Source of the DNA: Arcuatula senhousia
Lineage: Eukaryota > Mollusca > Bivalvia > Mytilida > Mytilidae
Assembly: GCA_963971305.1 (NCBI GenBank)
Contig: OZ020307.1
Coordinates: forward strand, 261,501-325,500
DNA: 64,000 nucleotides
Reading direction: 5' to 3'
Below, in pieces: positions 47,944-61,410 of this stretch. Position numbers and translations under genes: made by a program. Numbering within the stretch: position 1 is the first letter of the stretch; every line of letters begins with the position of its first letter. The notes under the pieces were generated by a model that was not told the DNA's origin, ran no database searches, and saw only the letters and a list, made by a program, of their open reading frames with translations.

Positions 47944-48610
47944 GTACGTCATTTCTTAAAATGTCTTTATTTTAATTATCATATTTCTGTCCCGTATTTG
48001 GTTTCATTTTAGAAGTTATTTTTCATCCCGAAATTTAAACGGTAGCGCATTCAGGCCTGATTAAAAAACAAAATATATTTTTGCTATTAAACGCAAAGAA
48101 TTGGGAATAAACACAAAAAACGTTTGCAACTAAATGCAATAATTTGCGAATAAATGCAATGATTTCTGACTTAACGCAATAATTTGCGAATAAACGCAAT
48201 GATTTTTGCGATTAAACGCTATATTTTGCGTTTAAACGCAAAAAAGTAGTATTTTGTCTTTTAATCTGATCCGAATGCGCTTCTGTTAAAAAACATCTTT
48301 CTAATTTAGTTTGTATTTCAATTTGGATAACATTCATGATGCAAAATTGTTTATAACTTCTTGAATTTGTTTATCATGGGCTTAAAAAAAACAAGCTAAA
48401 CATGAAAAAACAAGCAGTATTCTTTTCTTCAAAAATATTTTTATTTAAAACGAATTGATGTTTCAGACCATATGATTATCTGGACCATCAGCGTATGGTC
48501 ATAGGTATATTCAAATAGTCGGGTCTGATTATACGCTTATGGTTTGGGCTGATTTATATTGCTGATATAGACCCATTAAAATATATTTTTTTAAAGTTAA
48601 TTTTCTTTCT

Positions 48611-49308
48611 GTCAATAACATTTCATTTGGAGTATGGATTCCTTCAATATATCCTCCAGAATTGGAAATTAAAGAGACTAACGAATCAAATAGCTTCACG
48701 TCTTTCTTGGATTTGCACCTCGAATTTGACACAGGTGGTCATCTCAGTACAAAAATTTACGATAGACGAGACGATTTTAATTTTCAAATTATTAATTTTC
48801 ATAATCTACAGAGCAATATACCTACTTCCCCTGCATAAGGTGTTTATGTTTCACAACTTATTCGATATGCCAGAGCTTGCACACATTTCACAGATTTTTT
48901 TATCAGACACCGATTTTTTTGACCGACTTTTGGAGCAGGGCTATGAGAAAATACGTCTCATACGATCCCTTAAAAAATTCTTTCTTCGTTATTAGCCACT
49001 AGTAGAAAAGTTCAAAATTGAGTTAAAAGATGTGGTAGTCAATTGTTTTAATTAGTGTTTGACTGGTCTGCTATACTGAGATGATCACCTCAATATCCCT
49101 ATTGTGTCTCACAACTATGTTGTGTTCTATGGTCATTACTGGATCCTAAGATTGCAATGGAAGAGGGAGGTTTGGCGCCATAAAACCTGGTTTAACCCAC
49201 CATTTCGTTTGAAATGCCTGTACCAAGTCAGGACCATTGCGATCCACCCATTCTCCGGTATGACTGATTCGTTTTTGTCATTTTCTCTGGACTATGAGAT
49301 TGATCATT
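48611..49308 (+). pseudogene. RT C-terminal fragment and 3' UTR, array unit 2
   Basis: Same shared TAA stop. The 3' UTR is cut at GATCATT by a dispersed repeat. Confidence 0.7.
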
Positions 49309-49309
49309 A

Positions 49310-49600
49310 AAGAAGCAGAGGTACCAATGGGGCATCCGAATATCAAAAGTCCGAAAGGGCAGAGACAAAACCAGTAAACACCAACAAGAACGGGACAAAA
49401 ACAGACAACATGTAAAACATGGAAGCACAAAATAACTGAATATCAATCAACAACGCGAACTCCAGTCGAAACAAGAGTGAACTCAGGTGCTCCGGAAGAG
49501 TAAGCAGTTCCTGCTTGCTATAGCACACCCGTCGCGTTAGGGTTAGGGTTAGGGTAAGCAGTTCCTGCTTGCTATAGCACACCCGTCGCGTTGCTATAGC
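49310..49600 (-). mobile_element. Short dispersed repeat with telomere-like insert, unit 2
   Basis: Antisense copy of the 199-bp family. Its last 33 bp are duplicated around three TTAGGG units at 49537-49554. Unit at 58107 shows the uninterrupted site (GATCATTAAAGTTCGG). Confidence 0.75.
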
Positions 49601-50158
49601 AAGTTCGGTAGTTTTGTTATTACCTTTATTCTCACTGTTAAAGGTTCATGTTTACACCTCTGGAAAAATGGCCGATATTTGTGGACCTTCAGCTACACAT
49701 TCAATTGCTTAATAAGGCGTAGCAAACGTCGTCTAGATAAATAATTTGTGCATAAACTGTTAGTATTTTGTAGGTGTACACTTGATCCGTTTTGCCGGGT
49801 CATTTTCTTTGCGTTTTTCAGTTCATCCAAATATAGCCAAATATCAACAATGTCATTTGGCCTCCAAAATTGCTTCAGGAAACAGTATGGATCGTACCAG
49901 TGATCTTTGTATTAGTAGCACGACGTCCTCACATCATATTGTTAAATGTTCTGTCTGGAAGGGCCGGTCTTGACGGGTCTATAAATCCCTTGGGAGAGGG
50001 GGCCCTGACTCAACGGAGAATGACCTAGTGATTTGTTATTTAAATCGAGGTACCCAAAGTATGAAATAATTATGCATGGTCGCTATGTAGTACGATATAT
50101 CTCCACTGAAATCATGGCAGCAATCGGCAAAGCATTAAAAACATAACATTTTTTTTAG

Positions 50159-50269
50159 ATGATCCTTGCAGTTCACACCCATGTAATAACAGCGGTGTTT
50201 GTAGTGTTTTGGATAACTCATATCAATGTGATTGTGTAGGTGGATTTACTGGCCAGAACTGTGATCAAT
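50159..50269 (+). CDS. EGF exon, array copy 3
   Basis: Intact, phase 1-1, with CDQ in place of CEQ at the end. Confidence 0.7.
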
Positions 50270-50943
50270 GTACGTCATTTCTTGAAATATCTTTATTTTA
50301 ATTATTATATTTCTGTCCCGTATTTGGTTTCATTTTAGAAGTTATTTTTCATCCCGAAATTTAAACGGTAGCGCATTCAGGCCTGATTAAAAAACAAAAT
50401 ATTATAGTTTTGCTATTAAACGCAAAGAATTGGGAATAAACGCAAAAACCGTTTGCGACTAAATGCAATAATTTGCGAATAAATGCAATGATTTCTGACT
50501 TAACGCAATAATTTGCGAATAAACGCAATGATTTTTGCGATTAAACGCTATATTTTGCGTTTAAACGCAAAAAAAAATTGTATTTTGTTTTTTAATCTGA
50601 TCCGAATGGGCTTCTGTTAAAAAACATCTTTCTAATTAAGTTTGAATTTCAATTTGGATAACATACATGATGCAAAATTGTTTATAACTTCTTGAGTTTG
50701 TTTTATCATGGGCTTAAAAAATACAAGCTAAACATGTAAAAACAATCAGTATTCTTTTCTTCAAAAATATTTTTATTTAAAACGTATTGATGTTTCACAC
50801 CATATGATTATCTGGACCATCAGCGTATGGTCATAGGTATATTCAAATAGTCGGGTCTGATCATACGCTTATGGTTTTGGGCTAATTTGTATTGCTGATA
50901 TATACCCATTAAAATATATTTTTTTAAAGTTAATTTTCTTTCT

Positions 50944-51641
50944 GTCAATAACATTTCATTTGGAGTATGGATTCCTTCAATATATCCTCCAGAATTGGAA
51001 ATTAAAGAGACTAACGAATCAAATAGCTTCACGTCTTTCTTGGATTTGCACCTCGAATTTGACACAGGTGGTCATCTCAGTACAAAAATTTACGATAGAC
51101 GAGACGATTTTAATTTTCAAATTATTAATTTTCATAATCTACAGAGCAATATACCTACTTCCCCTGCATAAGGTGTTTATGTTTCACAACTTATTCGATA
51201 TGCCAGAGCTTGCACACATTTCACAGATTTTTTTATCAGACACCGATTTTTTTGACCGACTTTTGGAGCAGGGCTATGAGAAAATACGTCTCATACGATC
51301 CCTTAAAAAATTCTTTCTTCGTTATTAGCCACTAGTAGAAAAGTTCAAAATTGAGTTAAAAGATGTGGTAGTCAATTGTTTTAATTAGTGTTTGACTGGT
51401 CTGCTATACTGAGATGATCACCTCAATATCCCTATTGTGTCTCACAACTATGTTGTGTTCTATGGTCATTACTGGATCCTAAGATTGCAATGGAAGAGGG
51501 AGGTTTGGCGCCATAAAACCTGGTTTAACCCACCATTTCGTTTGAAATGCCTGTACCAAGTCAGGACCATTGCGATCCACCCATTCTCCGGTATGACTGA
51601 TTCGTTTTTGTCATTTTCTCTGGACTATGAGATTGATCATT
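50944..51641 (+). pseudogene. RT C-terminal fragment and 3' UTR, array unit 3
   Basis: It appears identical to unit 2 at an offset of 2333 bp, including the TAA and the repeat-interrupted 3' UTR. Confidence 0.7.
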
Positions 51642-51642
51642 A

Positions 51643-51933
51643 AAGAAGCAGAGGTACCAATGGGGCATCCGAATATCAAAAGTCCGAAAGGGCAGAGACA
51701 AAACCAGTAAACACCAACAAGAACGGGACAAAAACAGACAACATGTAAAACATGGAAGCACAAAATAACTGAATATCAATCAACAACGCGAACTCCAGTC
51801 GAAACAAGAGTGAACTCAGGTGCTCCGGAAGAGTAAGCAGTTCCTGCTTGCTATAGCACACCCGTCGCGTTAGGGTTAGGGTTAGGGTAAGCAGTTCCTG
51901 CTTGCTATAGCACACCCGTCGCGTTGCTATAGC
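51643..51933 (-). mobile_element. Short dispersed repeat with telomere-like insert, unit 3
   Basis: Duplicate of 49310-49600; TTAGGG units at 51870-51887. Confidence 0.75.
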
Positions 51934-52491
51934 AAGTTCGGTAGTTTTGTTATTACCTTTATTCTCACTGTTAAAGGTTCATGTTTACACCTCTGGAAAA
52001 ATGGCCGATATTTGTGGACCTTCAGCTACACATTCAATTGCTTAATAAGGCGTAGCAAACGTCGTCTAGATAAATAATTTGTGCATAAACTGTTAGTATT
52101 TTGTAGGTGTACACTTGATCCGTTTTGCCGGGTCATTTTCTTTGCGTTTTTCAGTTCATCCAAATATAGCCAAATATCAACAATGTCATTTGGCCTCCAA
52201 AATTGCTTCAGGAAACAGTATGGATCGTACCAGTGATCTTTGTATTAGTAGCACGACGTCCTCACATCATATTGTTAAATGTTCTGTCTGGAAGGGCCGG
52301 TCTTGACGGGTCTATAAATCCCTTGGGAGAGGGGGCCCTGACTCAACGGAGAATGACCTAGTGATTTGTTATTTAAATCGAGGTACCCAAAGTATGAAAT
52401 AATTATGCATGGTCGCTATGTAGTACGATATATCTCCACTGAAATCATGGCAGCAATCGGCAAAGCATTAAAAACATAACATTTTTTTTAG

Positions 52492-52602
52492 ATGATCCTT
52501 GCAGTTCACACCCATGTAATAACAGCGGTGTTTGTAGTGTTTTGGATAACTCATATCAATGTGATTGTGTAGGTGGATTTACTGGCCAGAACTGTGATCA
52601 AT
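52492..52602 (+). CDS. EGF exon, array copy 4
   Basis: Intact and apparently identical to copy 3, at an offset of 2333 bp. Confidence 0.7.
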
Positions 52603-53276
52603 GTACGTCATTTCTTGAAATATCTTTATTTTAATTATTATATTTCTGTCCCGTATTTGGTTTCATTTTAGAAGTTATTTTTCATCCCGAAATTTAAACG
52701 GTAGCGCATTCAGGCCTGATTAAAAAACAAAATATTATAGTTTTGCTATTAAACGCAAAGAATTGGGAATAAACGCAAAAACCGTTTGCGACTAAATGCA
52801 ATAATTTGCGAATAAATGCAATGATTTCTGACTTAACGCAATAATTTGCGAATAAACGCAATGATTTTTGCGATTAAACGCTATATTTTGCGTTTAAACG
52901 CAAAAAAAAATTGTATTTTGTTTTTTAATCTGATCCGAATGGGCTTCTGTTAAAAAACATCTTTCTAATTAAGTTTGAATTTCAATTTGGATAACATACA
53001 TGATGCAAAATTGTTTATAACTTCTTGAGTTTGTTTTATCATGGGCTTAAAAAATACAAGCTAAACATGTAAAAACAATCAGTATTCTTTTCTTCAAAAA
53101 TATTTTTATTTAAAACGTATTGATGTTTCACACCATATGATTATCTGGACCATCAGCGTATGGTCATAGGTATATTCAAATAGTCGGGTCTGATCATACG
53201 CTTATGGTTTTGGGCTAATTTGTATTGCTGATATATACCCATTAAAATATATTTTTTTAAAGTTCATTTTTTTTCT

Positions 53277-54003
53277 GTCAATAACATTTCATTTGGTGTA
53301 TGGATTCCTTCAATATATCCTCCAGAATTGGAAATTAAAGAGACCACCGAATCAAATTGCTTCAAGTCTTTCTTGGATTTGCACCTCGAATTTGACACAG
53401 GTGGTCATCTCAGTACAAAAAATTACGATAGACGAGACGATTTTAGTTTTCAAATTATTAATTTTCCTAATCTACAGAGCAATATACCTACTTCCCCTGC
53501 ATAAGGTGTTTATGTTTCACAACTTATTCGATATGCCAGAGCTTGCACACATTTCACAGATTTTTTTATCATACACCGAGTTCTTCGTGACCGACTTTTG
53601 GAGCAGGGCTATAAGAAAATACGTCTCATACGATCCCTTAAAAAAAATTTTCTTCGTTATCAGCCACTAGTAGAAAAGTTCAAAATTGAGTTAAAAGATG
53701 TGGTAGTCAATTGTTTTAATTAGTGTTTGACTGGTCTGCTATACTGAGATGATCACCTCAATATCCCTATTGTGTCTCACAACTATGTTGTGTTCTATGG
53801 TCATTACTTGATCCTAAGATCGCAATGGAAGAGGGAGGTTTGGCGCCATAAAACCTGGTTTAACCCACCATTTCGTTTGAAATGCCTGTACCAAGTCAGG
53901 ACCATTGCGATCCACCCATTCTCCGGCATGACTGATTCGTTTTTGTCATCTTCTCTGGACTATGAAATTGATCATTCAAGTTCGGTAGTTTTATTATTAC
54001 CTA
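53277..54003 (+). pseudogene. RT C-terminal fragment and 3' UTR, array unit 4
   Basis: Same TAA stop; no dispersed repeat. Confidence 0.7.
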
Positions 54004-54561
54004 TATTCTCACTGTTAAAGGTTCATGTTTACACCTCGGGAAAAATGGCCGATATTTTACGTCTTTTTTTCAGTTTATGTGGACCTTCAGCTACACATTC
54101 AATTGCGTAATAAGGCGTAGCAAACGTCGCCTAGATAAATAATTTGTGCATAAACTGTTAGTATTTTGTAGGTGTACACTTGATCCGTTTTGCCGGGTCA
54201 TTTTCTTTGCGTTTTTCAATTCATCCAATCAAGCCAAATATCAACAATGCCCTGTCATTTGGCCTCCAAAATTGCTTCAGGAAACAGCATTGATCGTACC
54301 AGTGATCTTTGTATTAGTAGCACGACGTCCTCACATCATATTGTTAAATGTTCTGTCTGGAAGGGCCGGTCTTGACGGGTCTATTAATCCCTTGGGAGAG
54401 GGGGCCCTGACTCAACGGAGAATGACCTAGTGATTTGTTATTTAAATCGAGGTACCCAAAGTATGAAATAATTATGCATGGTCGCTATGTAGTACGATAT
54501 ATCTCCACTGAAATCATGGCAGCAATCGGCAAAGCATTAAAAACATAACATTTTTTTTAAG

Positions 54562-54672
54562 ATGATCCTTGCAGTTCACACCCATGTAATAACAGCGGTG
54601 TTTGTAGTGTTTTGGATAACTCATATCAATGTGATTGTGTAGGTGGATTTACTGGCCAGAACTGTGATCAAT
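54562..54672 (+). CDS. EGF exon, array copy 5
   Basis: Intact, phase 1-1, six EGF cysteines, ends CDQ. Confidence 0.7.
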
Positions 54673-55342
54673 GTACGTCATTTCTTGAAATATCTTTATT
54701 TTAATTATTATATTTCTGTCCCGTATTTGGTTTCATTTTAGAAGTTATTTTTCATCCCGAAATTTAAACGGTAGCGCATTCAGGCCTGATTAAAAAACAA
54801 AATATTATATTTTTGCTATTAAACGCAAAGAATTGGGAATAAACGCAAAAACCGTTTGCGACTAAATGCAATAATTTGCGAATAAATGCAGTGATTTCTG
54901 ACTTAACGATATAATTTGCGAATAAACGCAATGATTTTTGCGATTAAACGCTATATTTTGCGTTTAAACGCCAAAAAATAGTATTTTGTCTTTAAATCTG
55001 ACCCGAATGCGCTTCTGTTAAAAAACATCTTTCTAATTTAGTTTGTATTTCAATTTGGATAACATACATGATGCAAAATTGTTTATAACTTCTTGAATTT
55101 GTTTTATCATGGGCTTAAAAAAAACAAGCTAAACATGTAAAAACATGCAGTATTCTTTTCTTCAAAAATATCTTTATTTAAAACGAATTGATGTTTCAGA
55201 CCATATGATTATCTGGACCATCAGCGTATGGTCATAGGTATATTCAAATAGTCGGGTCTGATCATACGCTTATGGTTTGGGCTGATTTGTATTGCTGATA
55301 TAGACCCATTAAAATATATTTTTTTAAAGTTCATTTTCTTTT

Positions 55343-56070
55343 TGTCAATAACATTTCATTTGGTGTATGGATTCCTTCAATAAATCCTCCAGAATTGGAA
55401 ATTAAAGAGACCACCGAATCAAATTGCTTCACGTCTTTCTTGGATTTGCACCTCGAATTTTACACAGGTGGTCATCTCAGTACAAAAATTTACGACAGAC
55501 GAGACGATTTTAATTTTCAAATTATTAATTTTCCTAATCTACAGAGCAATATAACTACTTCCCCTGCATAAGGTGTTTATATTTCACAACTTATTCGATA
55601 TGCCAGAGCTTGCACACATTTCACAGATTTTTTTATCAGACACCGAGTTCTTCGTGACCGACTTTTGGAGCAGGGCTATAAGAAAATACGTCTCATACGA
55701 TCCCTTAAAAAATTATTTCTTCGTTATCAGCCACTAGTGGAAAAGTTCAAAATTGAGTTAAAAGATGTGGTAGTCAATTGTTTTAATTAGTGTTTGACTG
55801 GTCTGCTGTACTGAGATGATCACCTCAATATCCCTATTGTGTCTCACAACTATGTTGTGTTCTATGGTCATTACTGGATCCTAAGATCGCAATGGAAGAG
55901 GGAGGTTTGGCGCCATAAAACCTTATTTAACCCACCATTTCGTTTGAAATGCCTGTACCAAGTCAGGACCATTGTGATCCACCCATTTTCCGATATGACT
56001 GATTCGTTTTTGTCATTTTCTCTGGACTATGAGATTGATCATTCAAGTTCGGTAGTTTTATTATTACCTA
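55343..56070 (+). pseudogene. RT C-terminal fragment and 3' UTR, array unit 5
   Basis: Same TAA stop. The 3' UTR is closest to that of unit 1 (CCTTATTTAACCC). Confidence 0.7.
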
Positions 56071-56627
56071 TATTCCCACTGTTAAAGGTTCATGTTTACA
56101 CCTCGGGAAAAATGGCCGATAATTTACGTCTTTTTTTCAGTTTATGTGGACCTTCAGCTACACATTCAATTGCGTAATAAGGCGTAACAAACGTCGTCTA
56201 GATAAATAATTTGTGCATAAACTGTTAGTATTTTGTAGGTGTACACTTGATCCGTTTTGCCGGGTCATTTTCTTTGCGTTTTTCAATTCATCCAATCAAG
56301 CCAAATATCAACAATGCCCTGTCATTTGGCCTCCAAAATTGCTTCAGGAAACAGCATTGATCGTACCAGTGATCTTTGTATTAGTAGCACGACGTCCTCA
56401 CATCATATTGTTAAATGTTCTGTCTGGAAGGGCCGGTCTTGACGGGTCTATAAATCCCTTGGGAGAGGGGGCCCTGACTCAACGGAGAATGACCTAGTGA
56501 TTTGTTATTTAAATCGAGGTACCCAAAGTATGAAATAATTATGCATGGTCGCTATGTAGTACGATATATCTCCACTGAAATCATGGCAGCAATCGGCAAA
56601 GCATTAAAAACATAACATTTTTTTTAG

Positions 56628-56738
56628 ATGATCCTTGCAGTTCACACCCATGTAATAACAGCGGTGTTTGTAGTGTTTTGGATAACTCATATCAATGTGA
56701 TTGTGTAGGTGGATTTACTGGCCAGAACTGTGATCAAT
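56628..56738 (+). CDS. EGF exon, array copy 6
   Basis: Intact, phase 1-1, six EGF cysteines, ends CDQ. Confidence 0.7.
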
Positions 56739-57416
56739 GTACGTCATTTCTTGAAATATCTTTATTTTAATTATTATATTTCTTTCCCGTATTTGGTTTC
56801 ATTTTAGAAGTTATTTTTCATCCCGAAATTTAAACGGTAGCGCATTCAGGCCTGATTAAAAAACAAAATATATTTTTGCTATTAAACGCAAAGAATTGGG
56901 AATAAACACAAAAAACTTTTGCGACTAAATGCAATAATTTGCGAATAAATGCAATGATTTCTGACTTAACGATATAATTTGCGAATAAACGCAATGATTT
57001 TTGCGATTAAACGCTATATTTTGCGTTTAAAGGCAAAAAAGTAGTATTTTGTCTTTTAATCTGATCCGAATGCGCTTCTGTTAAAAAACATCTTTCTAAT
57101 TTAGTTTGTATTTCAATTTGGATAACATTCATGATGCAAAATTGTTTATAACTTCTTGAATTTGTTTTATCATGGGCTTAAAAAAAACAAGCTAAACATG
57201 AAAAAACAAGCAGTATTCTTTTCTTCAAAAATATTTTTATTTAAAACGTATTGGTGTTTCAGACCATATGATTATCTGGACCATCAGCGTATGGTCATAG
57301 GTATATTCAAATAGTCGGGTCTGATTATACGCTTATGGTTTGGGCTGATTTATATTGCTGATATAGACCCATTAAAATATATTTTTTTAAAGTTAATTTT
57401 CTTTCTGTCAATAACA

Positions 57417-58130
57417 TTTCATTTGGTGTATGGATTCCTTCAATATATCCTCCAGAATGGGAAATTAAAGAGACTACCGAATCAAATAGCTTCACGTCTT
57501 TCTTGGATTTGCACCTCGAATTTGACACAGGTGGTCATCTCAGTACAAAAATTTACGATAGACGAGACGATTTTAATTTTCAAATTATTAATTTTCATAA
57601 TCTACAGAGCAATATACCTACTTCCCCTGCATAAGGTGTTTATGTTTCACAACTTATTCGATATGCCAGAGCTTGCACACATTTCACAGATTTTTTTATC
57701 AGACACCGATTTTTTTTTACCGACTTTTGGAGCAGGGCTATGAGAAAATACGTCTCATACGATCCCTTAAAAAATTCTTTCTTCGTTATTAGCCACTAGT
57801 AGAAAAGTTCAAAATTGAGTTAAAAGATGTGGTAGTCAATTGTTTTAATTAGTGTTTGACTGGTCTGCTATACTGAGATGATCACCTCAATATCCCTATT
57901 GTGTCTCACAACTATGTTGTGTTCTATGGTCATTACTGGATCCTAAGATTGCAATTGAAGAGGGAGGTTTGGCGCCATAAAACCTGGTTTAACCCACCAT
58001 TTCGTTTGAAATGCCTGTACCAAGTCAGGACCATTGCGATCCACCCATTCTCCGGTATGACTGATTCGTTTTTGTCATTTTCTCTGGACTATGAGATTGA
58101 TCATTAAAGTTCGGTAGTTTTGTTTTTACC
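57417..58130 (+). pseudogene. RT C-terminal fragment and 3' UTR, array unit 6
   Basis: Same TAA stop, and a further indel near TTTTTTTTACCGAC. The unit shares a 22-bp deletion (GATATTTGTGGACC) with units 2 and 3 but lacks the dispersed repeat. Confidence 0.7.
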
Positions 58131-58665
58131 TTTATTCTCACTGTTAAAGGTTCATGTTTACACTTCTGGAAAAATGGCCGATATTTGTGGACCTTCAGCT
58201 ACACATTCAATTGCGTGATAAGGCGTAGCAAACGTCGTCTAGATAAATAATTTGTGCATAAACTGTTAGTATTTTGTAGGTGTACACTTGATCCGTTTTG
58301 CCGGGTCATTTTCTTTGCGTTTTTCAGTTCATCCAAATATAGCCAAATATCAACAATGTCAATTGGCCTCCAAAATTGCTTCAGGAAACAGTATGGATCG
58401 TACCAGTGATCTTTGTATTAGTAGCACGACGTCCTCACATCATATTGTTAAATGTTCTGTCTGGAAGGGCCGGTCTTGACGGGTCTATAAATCCCTTGGG
58501 AGAGGGGGCCCTGACTCAACGGAGAATGACCTAGTGATTTGTTATTTAAATCGAGGTACCCAAAGTATGAAATAATTATGCATGGTCGCTATGTAGTACG
58601 ATATATCTCCACTGAAATCATGGCAGCAATCGGCAAAGCATTAAAAACATAACATTTTTTTTTAG

Positions 58666-58776
58666 ATGATCCTTGCAGTTCACACCCATGTAATAACAGC
58701 GGTGTTTGTAGAGTTTTGGATAACTCATATCAATGTGATTGTGTAGGTGGATTTACTGGCCAGAACTGTGATCAAT
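58666..58776 (+). CDS. EGF exon, array copy 7
   Basis: Intact. One Ser after the third Cys is Arg (AGT to AGA). Confidence 0.7.
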
Positions 58777-59448
58777 GTACGTCATTTCTTGAAATATCTT
58801 TATTTTAATTATTATATTTCTGTCCCGTATTTGGTTTCATTTTAAAAGTTATTTTTCATCCCGAAATTTAAACGGTAGCGCATTCAGGCCTGATTAAAAA
58901 ACAAAATATTATATTTTTGCTATTAAACGCAAAGAATTGGGAATAAACGCAAAAACCGTTTGCGACTAAATGCAATAATTTGCGAATAAATGCAATGATT
59001 TCAGACTTAACGCAATAATTTGCGAATAAACGCAATGATTTTTGCGATTAAACGCTATATTTTGCGTTTAAACGCAAAAAAAATTGTATTTTGTTTTTTA
59101 ATCTGATCCGAATGGGCTTCTGTTAAAAAACATCTTTCTAATTAAGTTTGTATTTCAATTTGGATAACATACATGATGCAAAATTGTTTATAACTTCTTG
59201 AGTTTGTTTTATCATGGGCTTAAAAAATACAAGCTAAACATGTAAAAACAAGCAGTATTCTTTTCTTCAAAAATATTTTTATTTAAAACGTATTGATGTT
59301 TCAGACCATATGATTATCTGGACCATCAGCGTATGGTCATAGGTATATTCAAATAGTCGGGTCTGATCGTACGCTTTTGGTTTGGGCTGACTTGTATTGC
59401 TGATATAGACCCATTAAAATATATTTTTTTAAAGTTCATTTTTTTTCT

Positions 59449-60176
59449 GTCAATAACATTTCATTTGGTGTATGGATTCCTTCAATATATCCTCCAGAAT
59501 TGGAAATTAAAGAGACCACCGAATTAAATTGCTTCAAGTCTTTCTTGGATTTGCACCTCGAATTTGACACAGGTGGTCATCTCAGTACAAAAAATTACGA
59601 TAGACGAGACGATTTTAGTTTTCAAATTATTAATTTTCCTAATCTTCAGAGCAATATACATACTTCCCCTGCATAAGGTGTTTATGTTTCACAACTTATT
59701 CGATATGCCAGAGCTTGCACACATTTCACAGATTTTTTTATCAAACACCGAGTTCTTCGTGACCGACTTTTGGAGCAGGGCTATAAGAAAATAAGTCTCA
59801 TACGATCCCTTAAAAAATTTTTTCTTCGTTATCAGCCACTAGTAGAAAAGTTCAAAATTGAGTTAAAAGATGTGGTAGTCAATTGTTTTGATTAGTGTTT
59901 GACTGGTCTGCTATACTGAGATGATCACCTCAATATCCCTATTGTGTCTCACAACTATGTTGTGTTCTATGGTCATTACTGGATCCTAAGATCGCAATGG
60001 AAGAGGGAGGTTTGGCGCCATAAAACCTGGTTTAACCCACCATTTCGTTTGAAATGCCTGTACCAAGTCAGGACCATTGCAATCCACCCATTCTCCGGTA
60101 TGACTGATTCGTTTTTGTCATTTTCTCTGGACTATGAGATTGATCATTCAAGTTCTGTAGTTTGATTTTACCTTTA
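59449..60176 (+). pseudogene. RT C-terminal fragment and 3' UTR, array unit 7
   Basis: Same TAA stop, with minor substitutions. Confidence 0.7.
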
Positions 60177-60734
60177 TTCTCACTGTTAAAGGTTCATGTT
60201 TACACCTCGGGAAAAATGGCCGATATTTTACGTCTTTTTTTTCACTTTATGTGGACCTTCAGCTACACATTCAATTGCGTAATAAGGCGTAGCAAACGTC
60301 GTCTAGATAAATAATTTGTACATAAACTGTTAGTATTTTGTAGGTGTACACTTGATCCGTTTTGCCGGGTCATTTTCTTTGCGTTTTTCAGTTCATCCAA
60401 ATATAGCCAAATATCAACAATGCCCTGTCATTTGGCCTCCAAAATTGCTTCAGGAAACAGTATGGATCGTACCAGTGATCTTTGTATTAGTAGCACGACG
60501 TCCTCACATCATATTGTTAAATGTTCTGTCTGGAAGGGCCGGTCTTTACGGGTCTATAAATGCCTTGGGAGAGGGGGTCCTGACTCAACGGAGAATGACC
60601 TAGTGATTTGTTATTTAAATCGAGGTACCCAAAGTATGAAATAATTATGCATGGTCGCTATGTAGTACGATATATCTCCACTGAAATCATGGCAGCAATC
60701 GGCAAAGCATTAAAAACATAACATTTTTTTTTAG

Positions 60735-60845
60735 ATGATCCTTGCAGTTCACACCCATGTAATAACAGCGGTGTTTGTAGTGTTTTGGATAACTCATATC
60801 AATGTGATTGTGTAGGTGGATTTACTGGCCAGAACTGTGATCAAT
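60735..60845 (+). CDS. EGF exon, array copy 8
   Basis: Intact, phase 1-1, six EGF cysteines, ends CDQ. Confidence 0.7.
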
Positions 60846-61410
60846 GTACGTCATTTCTTGAAATATCTTTATTTTAATTATTATATTTCTTTCCCGTATT
60901 TGGTTTCATTTTAGAAGTTATTTTTCATCCCGAAATTTAAACGGTAGCGCATTCAGGCCTGATTAAAAAACAAAATATATTTTTGCTATTAAACGCAAAG
61001 AATTGGGAATAAACGCAAAAACCGTTTGCGACTAAATGCAATAATTTGCGAATAAATGCAATGATTTCTGACTGAACGCAATAATTTGCGAATAAACGCA
61101 ATGATTTTTGCGATTAAACGCTATATTTTGCGTTTAAACGCAAAAAAAAATAGTATTTTGTTTTTTAATCTGATCCGAATGCGCTTCTGTTAAAAAACAT
61201 ATTTCTAATTAAGTTTGTATTTCAATTTGGATAACATACATGATGCAAAATTGTTTATAACTTCTTGAATTTGTTTTATCATGGGTTTAAAAAATACAAG
61301 CTAAACATGTAAAAACAAGCAGTATTCTTTTCTTCAAAAATATTTTTATTTAAAACGTATTGATGTTTCAGACAATATGATTATCTGGACCATCAGCGTA
61401 TGATCATAGG

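Noticed and set aside
48627..48995. Open frames starting MEYGFLQYIL or MVYGFLQYIL in array units
   Set aside because: They are out of frame with the RT codons in the same DNA. The RT frame gives recognisable motifs; these are shadows.
49104..49310. Open frames starting MSHNYVVFYGHY in every array unit
   Set aside because: They lie in the RT element's 3' UTR, recur wherever that UTR occurs and end at different points; no domain is seen. They are by-products of repeat copying.
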